A stretch of DNA of 64,000 bases from CAWIVH01 sp963839475 (GTDB lineage: Bacteria > Acidobacteriota > UBA6911): contig CAWIVH010000008.1 in the NCBI GenBank assembly GCA_963839475.1, forward strand, positions 62,001-126,000, written 5' to 3'. The translations under genes and the position numbers were made by a program. A model generated the notes under the pieces. The model was not told the DNA's origin. It worked only from the letters and a program-made list of their open reading frames with translations, and searched no databases. Shown piece after piece: positions 44,054-53,312 of the stretch; the stretch's first letter is position 1; every line of letters starts with the position of its first letter.

Positions 44054-44827
44054 ATGGAAAATGGTGTAAACCCTGAATTCGAAAGCACATCAGGCGATTC
44101 GCCGGGCATTACGATTCATCTCGATGCCTTCGAAGGCCCGCTCGATCTGCTGCTTCACCTTATCAAACGGGAGGAGCTCGACATCTGGAACATCCCCATT
44201 TCCCGGATCACGGAGCAGTATCTTGAATACCTGGAGATGATGAAAGAACTGAATATCAATGTCGCGGGCGAATGGCTCGTTATGGCCGCCACATTGATAT
44301 TTATCAAATCCCGAATGCTCCTGCCTCCTGATCCGGTTCAGGAAACAGCCGAATCGCAATCAGAGGATCCCAGAAACGAACTCGTGTATCAGCTCCTGGA
44401 GCACCAGAAGTTTAAGAATGCCGCGCAAATGCTCTACACACGTGAGGAAGTCGAAAATGCAGTCTGGAGCAAGCCGCCGGAGGATGCGCTCGAGGACGGC
44501 AAAGAGGTTGTGGCGCTGACGCTTTTTGATCTTCTCAAAGCTTTCAGCGAGGTCGTGAAGCGTTTCGAATCGCAAGCCCAGATGGAGCTGGATCAGGAGG
44601 AGGTCACCATCGAGCATAAACTCATGGAAGTGCGGCGCATGCTGCTCGTCCATGACACGATTGTTTTTTCCACTTTTTTTAACCAGGCCCTGTCCAAACG
44701 TCACCTGATCGTAACCTTTCTCGCGCTTCTCGAACTGGTAAAGCTTCGCGAAATCTGGGTCTATCAGGAAAAAACGTTTGGCGAGATCTTTATCACCCGC
44801 GGGAAAACCGCCGGGGAACCGTCCTAA
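44054..44827 (+). CDS. scpA: Segregation and condensation protein A
   Basis: The 257-residue product shows the kleisin ScpA pattern: IHLDAFEGPLDLLLHLIKREELDIWNIPI near the N-terminus (shown in part), the helix NVAGEWLVMAATLIFIKSRMLLP, an acidic linker, and a winged helix at the C-terminus (VTFLALLELVKLREIWVYQ). ScpA bridges the SMC heads and works with ScpB in chromosome condensation and segregation. It is followed by scpB after 4 bases. The length is usual for the family. Confidence 0.95.
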   Translation: MENGVNPEFESTSGDSPGITIHLDAFEGPLDLLLHLIKREELDIWNIPISRITEQYLEYLEMMKELNINVAGEWLVMAATLIFIKSRMLLPPDPVQETAESQSEDPRNELVYQLLEHQKFKNAAQMLYTREEVENAVWSKPPEDALEDGKEVVALTLFDLLKAFSEVVKRFESQAQMELDQEEVTIEHKLMEVRRMLLVHDTIVFSTFFNQALSKRHLIVTFLALLELVKLREIWVYQEKTFGEIFITRGKTAGEPS

Positions 44828-44831
44828 TCCT

Positions 44832-45371
44832 ATGGATATTCCGGAATTAGTGCCGATACTCGAAGCCATTATTTACGTGGCGGATGAACCTGTCAAACCC
44901 GAGCACCTCAAAGAAGTTTTTCCTGAGGAGAGTTTTGACAAAATTGAACTTGCCCTTCAGAAGATGGTAGAGGATTTCAACGCGCGCAATGGGGGGATGT
45001 GGATCCGGGAAGTCGCAGGCGGGTATCGCATGACCACGCGTCCGGAGCATCACGAGCATTTGCGCGCTTACCTCAAAACCAAGCCGAATGCCAGGCTCTC
45101 CATGGCAGCTCTGGAAACGCTCGCGGTCATCGCCTACCGTCAGCCGATAACGCTGGCTGAGATCCTCGCGGTTCGGGGCAAGAAATCATCGACCGCACTC
45201 CAAACCCTCCTCGAAAAGAAACTTATCGTTATTGCGGGCAGGAAGCCTGTTGTCGGGCGTCCGATCCTCTACGCAACCTCGCGCGAGTTCCTCATGCATT
45301 TTGGATTGAAGGATCTATCCGAACTTCCCACTTTGGAGGAATTCGCCCAAATGGCCGGAGCGCAGCTGTGA
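44832..45371 (+). CDS. scpB: Segregation and condensation protein B
   Basis: I use the ATG at 44832 (DIPELVPILEAIIYVADEPVKP), four bases after the scpA stop; a longer frame upstream overlaps scpA and is unsupported. The 179-residue product has two winged helices: YRMTTRPEHHEHLRAYL, LSMAALETLAVIAYRQPITLAEI and KKLIVIAGRKPVVGRPILYATSREFL (shown in part). It dimerises and binds ScpA in the SMC complex. Its TGA overlaps the GTG start of the pseudouridine synthase gene. Confidence 0.95.
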   Translation: MDIPELVPILEAIIYVADEPVKPEHLKEVFPEESFDKIELALQKMVEDFNARNGGMWIREVAGGYRMTTRPEHHEHLRAYLKTKPNARLSMAALETLAVIAYRQPITLAEILAVRGKKSSTALQTLLEKKLIVIAGRKPVVGRPILYATSREFLMHFGLKDLSELPTLEEFAQMAGAQL

Positions 45372-46138
45372 CCCAAATATCCAAAACAGAACGTCTGCAG
45401 AAGATTATCTCGGCCGCCGGGATCGCATCGCGGCGTCAGGCCGAGGTGCTCATACTTTCCGGCAAGGTAAGTGTAAACGGCCACATCATCACTGAACTCG
45501 GGACGAAGGCGGATCCAGCGGTAGACCACATTAAGGTCGATGGCAAGCTCATACGGGAATTTCCCGAAAAAGTCTATATCCTCCTGAACAAGCCACGGCA
45601 GGTTATGTCAACAACTTCCGACCCCCAGGGACGCATAAAAGTCACGGATCTGGTGCCTTCGAAAATCAAGCTGAATCCGGTCGGTCGGCTGGATTATGGC
45701 ACCGAAGGTCTCATCCTGCTCACCAACGACGGTGCTTTCCTAAAGTGCGCCTCCGCGGCCGGCGAGAGCCTTCCCAAGGTTTACCATGTCAAGGTTCGCT
45801 CTTCTCCCGATGAGGGGACTTTGGCGCGGCTCCGGGCGGGTCTTGTATTGAGAAACGGAGTCCGCTTGGGAAAATGCAAAATCGAGCCGCTCCGTCAGGC
45901 CAACAACACCTGGTTGGAAGTGACCCTTTATCAGGGGATTAACCGTCAGATTCGCGAGATGTTTCAGCAGGTAGGGCATCCGGTGATGAAGCTGCGCCGG
46001 GTTAAAATCGGATTCTTGACGGATCGGGGCCTTGCCCCGGGGCAGTTCCGCCCGCTGAGCCCACAGGAGGTAGCGCGGGTGTTTCGTTTGACTGCCGGCG
46101 GCCGGAAGAATCCGCACAGAGATTCGGCGGAGGCCTGA
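45368..46138 (+). CDS. rluB: 23S rRNA pseudouridine synthase (RluB/RsuA family)
   Basis: This 256-residue protein starts at a GTG that overlaps the scpB stop (GTGA). It has an N-terminal S4 RNA-binding domain (ERLQKIISAAGIASRRQAE, KVSVNGHIITELGTKADP). The catalytic domain holds the signature PVGRLDYGTEGLILLTNDG, where the Asp attacks uridine, then YHVKVRS and YQGINRQIREMFQQVGHPV. It isomerises a uridine in the large-subunit rRNA (position 2605 in E. coli). The scpA-scpB-rluB order is widely conserved. Confidence 0.93.
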   Translation: MTQISKTERLQKIISAAGIASRRQAEVLILSGKVSVNGHIITELGTKADPAVDHIKVDGKLIREFPEKVYILLNKPRQVMSTTSDPQGRIKVTDLVPSKIKLNPVGRLDYGTEGLILLTNDGAFLKCASAAGESLPKVYHVKVRSSPDEGTLARLRAGLVLRNGVRLGKCKIEPLRQANNTWLEVTLYQGINRQIREMFQQVGHPVMKLRRVKIGFLTDRGLAPGQFRPLSPQEVARVFRLTAGGRKNPHRDSAEA

Positions 46139-46188
46139 TCTGACAGGATGATGCCAAGAATCAGCTCCCTGAATGCTTGGAGGAAACC

Positions 46189-46836
46189 TTGTTCACCGGG
46201 ATCATAGAGGAGGTTGGGCGTGTCCATGAAATCCGAGCCGGCACCTGTGGCGCCCGCGTTTCCATCCAGGCCCGGACCATAATGCCAGGTCTTAAGCCCG
46301 GCGATTCCATCGCCGTCAACGGCGTTTGCCTGACCGCTGTTGAGATCAGCGCTGAACTTTTTTCCTGTGATCTATCATCTGAGACTCTGGAACGATCGAC
46401 GCTGGGGAGATTGGTCCGCGGCACCGCTATAAACCTGGAGCGGGCGCTTGCGGCAAATTCAAGACTCGGCGGACATTTCGTTCTTGGCCATGTCGATGGT
46501 GTTGGATCTGTCAGCAGCCTCCAGCCATCCGGAGAAGGATTGATGCTGACGGTAAGCTTCCCAGCTCCGCTTTTTCGCTATCTGGTGTTCAAAGGGTCCA
46601 TCGCGGTGGATGGGATCAGTCTGACAATCGCAACGCTGACAGAGACGACGTTTGGGGTTGCAGTCATTCCGCACACCCTTAACGCCACGAACCTGGGAAT
46701 CCTTCGGCACGGAGACGCCGTGAACCTTGAAACGGATGTGCTTGGCAAATATGTCGAACGTCTGCTTACAACAGGGGAAATCCAGGCGTCATCCCCGGTG
46801 TGGAATGAAAGCTACCTCAGGGATCAGGGATATTGA
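46189..46836 (+). CDS. ribE: Riboflavin synthase alpha chain
   Basis: The start is a TTG at 46189 preceded by GGAGGA, giving the canonical opening (F)TGIIEEVGRVHEI. The 215-residue product has the two tandem lumazine-binding barrels: GDSIAVNGVCLTAVE and GGHFVLGHVDGVG in the first, and KGSIAVDGISLTIA and TLNATNLG in the second. It dismutates two 6,7-dimethyl-8-ribityllumazines to riboflavin. ribB follows 1.8 kb downstream; lumazine synthase, GTP cyclohydrolase II and RibD are not seen. Confidence 0.93.
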   Translation: MFTGIIEEVGRVHEIRAGTCGARVSIQARTIMPGLKPGDSIAVNGVCLTAVEISAELFSCDLSSETLERSTLGRLVRGTAINLERALAANSRLGGHFVLGHVDGVGSVSSLQPSGEGLMLTVSFPAPLFRYLVFKGSIAVDGISLTIATLTETTFGVAVIPHTLNATNLGILRHGDAVNLETDVLGKYVERLLTTGEIQASSPVWNESYLRDQGY

Positions 46837-46840
46837 GACC

Positions 46841-47494
46841 ATGATATTGCAGTTCCGCTTTTTCTCTGCCGCTTTGCTGTTCGCCGTCCTTCTGCAGTCG
46901 GACGATGGATTCGGGCAAAGTTCCAACACCGCGTTGCCTTCCTTTGGGCGCGACACCGTGCTGGTCTGGAAAACCAGGCTGCCGGACGAAATCCCCGATT
47001 TTGTGGTGCGGATTGCAGAATTTTCACCTGACAGGTTTATTGAATGGGAGGATGCGTCTACCCAGGGCACGATCTTTATGACCGCCAAGGCCCTGCAAGG
47101 GGCCAAAACATTCCTCAATGCGCGGTTGTTCGAAGGCGGTGTTGACACAAAAGGCAAAGAAGCAACAACCCTCTGGTTGAGCCAATTTGTCTATAAAGAA
47201 CTCAAAGCCAGAGGCAAGGTGAAGATCCCGCTGGATTCGGTCGATGGCTGGCTCCATTTAACGGGAACCGACAATTTTGAAGTCAGCGTGAACCGGGTGC
47301 CAATCATGATCCCGGTGATCAAAGTCAAGGACGAGCGCGGATCCGAACGCTGGTTCTTCGATCTGGAAGAAAATCCACTCCTGGCAAAGCATATGGTCCG
47401 GGATTATGTCCAGACACTTATAAGTATTACAACGGACAAGCCCAATACTCTGCGCTGGATCAAAGGGAAAAAACTCGCTCACCCCCCTCAGTAG
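46841..47494 (+). CDS. Secreted protein of unknown function
   Basis: I start at the ATG at 46841, just after ribE, because it opens a signal peptide (ILQFRFFSAALLFAVLLQSDDGFG); the upstream extension overlaps ribE. The 217-residue product has no motif I recognise. It is mostly beta-like with charged segments (TVLVWKTRLPDEIPDFVVRI, WLHLTGTDNFEVSVNRVPIM) and ends in a basic tail. Because it follows ribE by 4 bases it is likely co-transcribed. Secretion is likely; the function is unknown. Confidence 0.65.
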   Translation: MILQFRFFSAALLFAVLLQSDDGFGQSSNTALPSFGRDTVLVWKTRLPDEIPDFVVRIAEFSPDRFIEWEDASTQGTIFMTAKALQGAKTFLNARLFEGGVDTKGKEATTLWLSQFVYKELKARGKVKIPLDSVDGWLHLTGTDNFEVSVNRVPIMIPVIKVKDERGSERWFFDLEENPLLAKHMVRDYVQTLISITTDKPNTLRWIKGKKLAHPPQ

Positions 47495-47500
47495 GCGGCA

Positions 47501-47523
47501 AAAGCCCTTATAGATTGGGCTTT
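47501..47523. terminator. Candidate hairpin between convergent genes
   Basis: AAAGCCC and GGGCTTT form a perfect 7-bp stem with a 9-base loop in the gap between the secreted-protein gene and the convergent plsC gene. There is only a three-base T-run, so it is a weak terminator candidate. Confidence 0.4.
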
Positions 47524-47624
47524 CAGCCCTTGTTCTCGCTTCTGACTTACACCCGGACTTTGTCCTGGGCCGGCACGTCGCCGGGCCTTCTGCCCTCTCT
47601 GCTGCGCAAAAACATACAAATGAT

Positions 47625-48320
47625 CTATAGAGCAGAAGCGATGGCGTTCCTGGTTGCCGCGATTATGCTGTCACGATCTTCAAGAGCAAGACCTGCGGTC
47701 GGAATGGGATCATGGAATATGACCCCCACTTCTCCGGGATTGATCCTATAACTGCCGCTGGGCAGGACGGCGTAACTGTTCAAGATGGTAACAGGCACAA
47801 TCGGCTTTTGGGCTTTGATGGCCATGATGAAAACGCCCTTCTTGAATTCCCCCAGGCGTCCATCACGGCTGCGGGTCCCTTCGGGAAAAGCAACGAAGGA
47901 TACTCCTTGTTTCAACAGTGCAGCTCCGCGGTCTATGCTGGCATGCGCTTGAGCAGCGTCAAGCCGGTCAACCGGCACGAATTGCGCAGCCCTGAGCACT
48001 CTCGAAAGAAGCGGGAGCTTCATCATTTCCTTTTTGACGAGACCGGCAAAATTGCGCGGAACGGCATGTGCGATGACCGGGGCGTCGCAATTTCCCTGAT
48101 GATTGGGCAAAAAAACATAGGTTTCACCCGGCCGCACCTTTTCGCTTCCTTGAATGCGAACCTTGACTCCGGCCATCACGCCGGCGATTCGAATGCAGAG
48201 CCTCGACAAGGTATAAAGAAGATCCGACTTTCCGGACACCGAAGACCAGATCAGTGCCGGCGGCGCAAACACCACTATGTACAGAGCAACAAAAGCATAT
48301 ACGAAAGTGCTGCGTATCAT
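47625..48320 (-). CDS. plsC: 1-acyl-sn-glycerol-3-phosphate acyltransferase
   Basis: This 231-residue protein carries the acyltransferase catalytic motif in LPNHQGNCDAPVIAH (His-x4-Asp) near residues 72-86 and the phosphate-binding FPEGTRSRDGRLGEFKKGVF near 161-180. There is one N-terminal membrane helix (FVYAFVALYIVVFAPPALIW). It transfers a second acyl chain to lysophosphatidate in membrane lipid synthesis at the inner membrane. The motif NHQGNCD is slightly off the usual NHxSxxD, so the Ser position is replaced, but the catalytic His and Asp remain. Confidence 0.9.
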   Translation of the reverse strand: MIRSTFVYAFVALYIVVFAPPALIWSSVSGKSDLLYTLSRLCIRIAGVMAGVKVRIQGSEKVRPGETYVFLPNHQGNCDAPVIAHAVPRNFAGLVKKEMMKLPLLSRVLRAAQFVPVDRLDAAQAHASIDRGAALLKQGVSFVAFPEGTRSRDGRLGEFKKGVFIMAIKAQKPIVPVTILNSYAVLPSGSYRINPGEVGVIFHDPIPTAGLALEDRDSIIAATRNAIASAL

Positions 48321-48609
48321 TTGTTCCGATCTCCAGAAACAAATAGATCTCAGGCGGCTGCAAATAAGGCGTAAATTGTACCGGATTCAGGCTTCAGCGC
48401 AATGGCTTTCGTGAATGACACTTGCATGAAACGCTTCACGCCCAGGTAAAGGCTGGATCCAAGCAATTCCTCCGGAGTTTCTCCAATCGATGGATCGTGG
48501 TGCTTTCTCCTCGATTCGAATCTTTCAGATAGATGGAAATCCGGAAAGTGCAACCCATTTCCTCATTTCACAGCAAATCGGGTACACTTTGAGCTGGGAG
48601 GATGTCATC

Positions 48610-49743
48610 GTGAGTTTTGACAGCGTTCGGGAAGCGATTGACGCTATTAGCAAGGGCGAGATCATTATCGTGTTGGATGATGAAGATCGTGAGAATGAAG
48701 GCGATTTCACTGTAGCGGCTCAAAAGGTGACCCCGGAGGCGATCAACTTTATGGCTCGCTACGGCCGCGGCCTGATATGCCTGGCCATGACCGGCGAGCG
48801 GTTGGATAGGCTCCAACTGCCGCCGATGGTCGAAGGCAATCAGAGCCGGTACGGCACGGCCTTTACAGTGTCCATTGAGGCCAGAAAGGGTGTCACCACC
48901 GGCATCTCCGCCGCCGACAGGGCGACCACTATCCTGACAGCTATAGATCCCTCCACCGGTCCGGAAGATCTTGTTCGGCCAGGCCATATCTTTCCTCTCC
49001 GCGCACGCCCCGGCGGGGTTTTAGAGCGGGCTGGACAAACAGAGGCGGCAGTGGACCTGGGGCGCCTGGCGGGTTTGGAGCCCGCCGGCGTCATTTGCGA
49101 AATCATGAACGAAGATGGGACGATGGCGCGCGGACCGGAGCTCCGCGTGGTTGCCGCAACCCATGGATTGAAAATGACGACCGTCGCCGATCTGATTGCA
49201 TTCCGTCTGCGCACGGAAATGTTTGTCAGACCGGTTGCAGAGAGCGATCTGCCGACCGACTTTGGTACTTTCCGGGCGATCGTTTTCGAAAACAGCCTCG
49301 ACGGCGAAAACCATTTGGCCCTCATTAAAGGAACAATCAGCCCCGACGAACCTGTTTTGGTGCGGGTCCAGGAACAGTCTACACTCCTGGATGTTTTCCA
49401 TTGCCAGCGGGGGATCAGCGGATTCCATATGCACGATGCCCTGCGCCTGGTCCAGAACGAAGGCAAGGGCATTTTCATCTATTTGCGGCAGGAGCACTCG
49501 GGGAAACACCTGGCATCCGAGATACGGGAGGTAAAACGCTCAGGGGGCAAGCTCGATGTGCCCGCGGCAAGTGGCGATCTACGGCTTTACGGAATCGGCG
49601 CGCAGATGCTGCGCCACCTGGGAGTCGGGAAGATCCGCCTGATGACAAATCATCCGCGGAAGATTGTGGGGTTGCAGGGGTATGGTCTGACGGTGGTGGA
49701 ACAGGTCCGTGTCGAACCTGTTCCACCCTCGAGTTCCCATTAG
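48610..49743 (+). CDS. ribB: RibBX-type 3,4-dihydroxy-2-butanone-4-phosphate synthase with degenerate RibA domain
   Basis: The GTG at 48610 is preceded by GGGAGG; the upstream extension is not protein-like. Residues 1-200 are a complete DHBP synthase: LDDEDRENEGDF, TGISAADRATTI, RPGHIFPLRARPGG, RAGQTEAAVDLGRLAGL, ICEIMNEDGTMAR. Residues ~205-365 align with GTP cyclohydrolase II (GKGIFIYLRQEHSGKHL, MTNHPRKIVGLQGYGL), but the three zinc cysteines are lost. The E-C-L-T-G and R-C-D-C-G positions read EQSTLLD and RGISGF. This is the pattern described for RibBX proteins, which have only DHBP synthase activity. It feeds ribE encoded nearby. No FMN riboswitch is seen upstream. Confidence 0.9.
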   Translation: MSFDSVREAIDAISKGEIIIVLDDEDRENEGDFTVAAQKVTPEAINFMARYGRGLICLAMTGERLDRLQLPPMVEGNQSRYGTAFTVSIEARKGVTTGISAADRATTILTAIDPSTGPEDLVRPGHIFPLRARPGGVLERAGQTEAAVDLGRLAGLEPAGVICEIMNEDGTMARGPELRVVAATHGLKMTTVADLIAFRLRTEMFVRPVAESDLPTDFGTFRAIVFENSLDGENHLALIKGTISPDEPVLVRVQEQSTLLDVFHCQRGISGFHMHDALRLVQNEGKGIFIYLRQEHSGKHLASEIREVKRSGGKLDVPAASGDLRLYGIGAQMLRHLGVGKIRLMTNHPRKIVGLQGYGLTVVEQVRVEPVPPSSSH

Positions 49744-49811
49744 TCTGCCCGCAACACGCGCGCCCGATTTCCTTTCGCGGCCCGCGGATCTCCGGAATTG
49801 ACAACCGGGAC

Positions 49812-52800
49812 CTAAGGAATTTCGATTCGCGTGCGCTTGGCGGCACGCGGGCGCCTGGGCGGAATCGGCAGGCGCCGGTTGATCCCGGATTCCACCGTTG
49901 CTCCCGGAGCAGCAACGCCACGGCCCGCCTGCAGCGAGTCGGCGGACGCCATGTCCAGGTAAAGCGCATTCGGCGCGATATCCGTGGGTTCCCAGGGATT
50001 TCCAACCAGCACCGCAACCAGCGCCCGGGAAACATCGAAAACCGATTTGGGAATCTCGAACACCAGCACGTTGTCAAGGAAAGCCATGTCTATCGGAATT
50101 TCCTGGCCGGTAGAAACGATAACCAGAGACTGGGAGAACAGATCGACATAGGCATCCACTCCCAGGCCAGTATCCCCGAACTCGTACCATTCTTCCACAT
50201 GGGAAAGCCTCCCGACTCCGGCTATCGTATCGAAATCGATGTAGCCACCGACGCTGTTTTCAACATTGTCTTCTGCCGGGCTCACCGTGTCGGTGAATGT
50301 AATTGCCATCAAAACAGAATCGGAGAGCGTGAGCGCCTCTACTGCCAGGATATCCGGCACGAGGTATCCTTGCAGGTAAGAATCCTCTGTTTCAAAGGTG
50401 TCATATTCAGGATCGCGATAGGGAAAGCGGTCTTCATAGTAGTCTCCGCCGTCGGATGACAGCGGATCCTCCTCCGTATAGAGACCGCCCACATCAACCG
50501 AAGAAATCGTGGTCGGTTCAGCGATGCCCAGGGTATCTTCTGTCGGGGCGAAACGGCTTCCGGCCGGAAAATACTCGAGATCAATCGGGCCGGCGGAATC
50601 GGAGACAAATTCCAGCCCGATTTCATAGGCGGGAAACACCACCGCTATCGCATTTTTCTCCGTGATCAGGAGCACCACCGATTCCTCGCACGAAGACATA
50701 TCGTCAATATGCAGAATCATCATTTCCCCCGGCTCGGTCAGGCCCGTAATGACGGTTCGGGTGTTTTTCCCGGAATACTGGAGCAGTGAACCGTCTGCCA
50801 TGGTTGCATAAACGCTTCCGTCACAGGAATCGACGACTATTCCCTTTGGAGAAGGGGCCTGGATGCTTTTTCTCGATGTGCTAAGCATCGCGAGGGCCGC
50901 GCTGGGCAGGCTGGAAAGCGCCGCGTCAAACTTCGAGCGCGGGATGATGGTAATCTGCGTGGCTTCGCAGACGAGAAGGTTTCCGGTTTTGGGGTCGAGC
51001 GCCATGGATGTTGGCTTTATAAGACCGTTGGCTATGACCGTTTGAGCTTTGGTTGCCATGTTGATGCGATAGATCTGGCCGGTATTCGTCCCGGCTACCA
51101 GCAGGTAGCTGTCGCCCTTAGCATCGACGTACGGCAACATCTTCCCTATGCTTTCCCCGGCCAGGGTCAGAAATGTGGTGCGCTCGTTTCCCGGAGGAGG
51201 GCCTTGATCGATGATGACGCTGTCGGTCGAAGGCGCCTGAGCCTGATTTTCGGCGCTGGGAGCGGACAGGGTCTTCAGTTCTGCGACAAAAAACCGCTGC
51301 AGGTTTTCAAAGTACGCGACTGCTGTCACCTGGCTTAAGCCGGACACCAGAGTTTCTTTTTGAACCAGATTTATCGAAGCGCCGCCGGACTGATCCTCCG
51401 ATTGAGAGCTGGCACCGATCGTTACACTCTGCTGTTTCGGCACTTTTGTCGGCGCTTTGTAGGTACCGTCGGCGCTAACAGAGCCGTAGACGCTATCCCC
51501 TCCAAGCACTCCGTTGACCTTCCACTTGAGTCCCTGCAGGCCCGTGGATGAGAACTTCATGGTTTTGCCACTCTCGACGACGGCGATGGGGGGAGTGACC
51601 TTCACACTCGGCAGGCTGGCCGCCGGGTCGAATGAGGTGGAGATTTTTTGTGGAGGCACGTTGGCCAGGACGGTGATGCTCCCGTTCGGGGCGGTGCCAA
51701 AGAGCTCGGTCGCAATCACGGGGATATCGCTTTTCAGAACCACCAATCCGCCATTGCCCTTGGCCGTCCCTATCCATTGCTGGAGCAGCTGCGATACCCG
51801 CTGGCCCGCTTTCAGCACCATCTGAGCTTTGCCCATGATGGTGCCGTCCGGTTTCAAGGATACCACTTCGATGTTGGCGCTCAGGCTGCTGGGATTGAGA
51901 ACCGCCAGGCCGGTGAACCAGGGATCGTCCATTGCCTGATGAGAGAACACCGCTTTGGTCACGGTGTCGATCTGGGCTGACACCAACGCCCGGTCCTTGC
52001 CAGCACCATACTCGACGTATCCATACAGCGCCGGCTGGGTTGTCTCGGCTTTTATCCAGCCGCCTTTCAATGGAGACGGTGAAAAGCCGAAGAGGTCTTT
52101 GGATGAGGAGCGGAAAAATCCACCCGCAGGGATTTTACGCAACACCGCATTTTCCGTTGCGTCAGGCGCCCCAAAAAGGGCTCCATCGGCGTTATAGGCA
52201 GACAGCGTAACGGCAATTTCAGAATCTGAGAAGTTGACGATTCCAATGGAGGTGTTCCAGCCGTCCCCCTGCGCCAATTGGGGGAAAAACAGAATCTTGG
52301 AAAACTGGGCGCTGTTTTTTGCAGAGACGGTTACCAGAGAATCCTCAGGCTGACGCGAGATATAGCCGAAGCAGATAAGCGGCTTGTTAGCCTTGATTCG
52401 CATCCCGGCCACCAGAGTGAAGTCAATCCCCGGAAAGAGGTCGGAGACCGAACCATGAAGCGCGCCGCGCGCTGGCAGTTTCTTGGATTGCAGGGACCCC
52501 ACGCGCTTTCCGTCGGCTCCAACGAATTCGATGTCGGCGCTGGCCTCTTCTTTGTCGGGATTCACCAGGCTGATCTCGGTTTTCGAATTGGCTGAATGCT
52601 CAACCAGAGGCAGAATGAGCGAAATCGCTCCGTCTCCCAGGTCGGACCCATCCATGAAGGTGAGTTTGTCGTTGAAGTCGAGGAAGAAACCTGTAAGGCC
52701 GTCGGTTGTACTGGTGGCCTCAACCCATAGCAGAGTGGCACCGGTTCCCGAGCCGCTGGGAGCGGGGAACAGCTGGCTCGCCAGCGCGGCATACTGGCGC

Positions 52801-53018
52801 CCTTTGTCCAGTTCGACGGTCGCAGGACTCCCGTATTGTGAGCCATCGCTCCGGTAAGCCGTGAAGCTGATGGCGGCTTTATCTGCCGTCGGATTGGCGA
52901 TTGCGATTCCTGCGAACCTTCCCGGTTGAAAAACAACCCGGGGGAAGATCAGCCTGGAGTCGGCGAAAGCGAGTCCGGACAGCCACAGCATCACCAAAAG
53001 CGGAACAAGTCTCTTCAT
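49812..53018 (-). CDS. Large secreted repeat protein with Ig-like and NHL-like parts
   Basis: This 1068-residue protein has a signal peptide (KRLVPLLVMLWLSGLAFA). Residues ~23-455 are four surface repeats (FAGIAIANPTADKAAISFTAY, TEISLVNPDKEEASADIEFV, TSIGIVNFSDSEIAVTLSAY, FTGLAVLNPSSLSANIEVV), the same kind as in the protein at 10195-13374. Residues ~460-550 look like a bacterial Ig-like domain (SVKVTPPIAVVESGKTMKFSS). Residues ~560-790 resemble an NHL/SMP30-like propeller (SMALDPKTGNLLVCEAT, KGIVVDSCDGSVYATMADGS). Residues ~800-1068 are acidic and Tyr-rich at first, then unrecognised, ending in a very basic tail (RRLPIPPRRPRAAKRTRIEIP). No enzyme motif is seen; it is probably a cell-surface or extracellular structural protein. 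Confidence 0.75.
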   Translation of the reverse strand: MKRLVPLLVMLWLSGLAFADSRLIFPRVVFQPGRFAGIAIANPTADKAAISFTAYRSDGSQYGSPATVELDKGRQYAALASQLFPAPSGSGTGATLLWVEATSTTDGLTGFFLDFNDKLTFMDGSDLGDGAISLILPLVEHSANSKTEISLVNPDKEEASADIEFVGADGKRVGSLQSKKLPARGALHGSVSDLFPGIDFTLVAGMRIKANKPLICFGYISRQPEDSLVTVSAKNSAQFSKILFFPQLAQGDGWNTSIGIVNFSDSEIAVTLSAYNADGALFGAPDATENAVLRKIPAGGFFRSSSKDLFGFSPSPLKGGWIKAETTQPALYGYVEYGAGKDRALVSAQIDTVTKAVFSHQAMDDPWFTGLAVLNPSSLSANIEVVSLKPDGTIMGKAQMVLKAGQRVSQLLQQWIGTAKGNGGLVVLKSDIPVIATELFGTAPNGSITVLANVPPQKISTSFDPAASLPSVKVTPPIAVVESGKTMKFSSTGLQGLKWKVNGVLGGDSVYGSVSADGTYKAPTKVPKQQSVTIGASSQSEDQSGGASINLVQKETLVSGLSQVTAVAYFENLQRFFVAELKTLSAPSAENQAQAPSTDSVIIDQGPPPGNERTTFLTLAGESIGKMLPYVDAKGDSYLLVAGTNTGQIYRINMATKAQTVIANGLIKPTSMALDPKTGNLLVCEATQITIIPRSKFDAALSSLPSAALAMLSTSRKSIQAPSPKGIVVDSCDGSVYATMADGSLLQYSGKNTRTVITGLTEPGEMMILHIDDMSSCEESVVLLITEKNAIAVVFPAYEIGLEFVSDSAGPIDLEYFPAGSRFAPTEDTLGIAEPTTISSVDVGGLYTEEDPLSSDGGDYYEDRFPYRDPEYDTFETEDSYLQGYLVPDILAVEALTLSDSVLMAITFTDTVSPAEDNVENSVGGYIDFDTIAGVGRLSHVEEWYEFGDTGLGVDAYVDLFSQSLVIVSTGQEIPIDMAFLDNVLVFEIPKSVFDVSRALVAVLVGNPWEPTDIAPNALYLDMASADSLQAGRGVAAPGATVESGINRRLPIPPRRPRAAKRTRIEIP
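51654..52961 (-). repeat. Four ~110-residue surface repeats shared with the 10-13 kb protein
   Basis: Each unit has an opening strand with a G-I-x-x-x-N core, a Dx-G-turn, an L-x-x-G-x-x dipping strand and a closing segment such as WVEATSTTDGLTGFFLD or VVLKSDIPVIATELFG. The units differ too much for a DNA-level repeat. Confidence 0.6.
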
Positions 53019-53139
53019 TCCATCACCTCTAAATCGGATTTATCGGCAAGCATTGCGAAGGACATTCCAGAGATAAATCTTCAACCAGGCTCTTACCCTT
53101 TATGATTTTGGGGAGCCGTGCATCACGACCCGAATGATT

Positions 53140-53169
53140 TTTATACCTATCTTAATCCTGTTTTAGTAA
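53140..53169 (-). promoter_or_regulatory. Candidate promoter for the large repeat-protein gene
   Basis: On the minus strand TTACTA (53169-53164) and TATAAA (53145-53140) are separated by 18 bases in the 294-base gap upstream of the ATG at 53018. The -10 is good and the -35 weak. AGAGGTGA precedes the ATG. I see nothing else in this gap. Confidence 0.35.
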
Positions 53170-53312
53170 TGACTGGTCAGCATCATCATGAAGCGAGGTA
53201 TCCGCCTTGCCTGCCGGATTCATCCGGTCTACAGCTGTGCACCGATTCCGGCAATCCCGGAGCAATCTTCCGATCCGGCTTGCGGCTTCGTCCATTGCGG
53301 CAAATGGGTGGG

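Noticed and set aside
48513..48522. GATTCGAATC resembling a tRNA T-loop
   Set aside because: The flanking bases do not form the T-arm stem, and no acceptor or anticodon arm is visible.
48321..48609. FMN riboswitch upstream of the ribB gene
   Set aside because: No RFN-type conserved segments are recognisable in this 289-base gap; I see no clear promoter there either.
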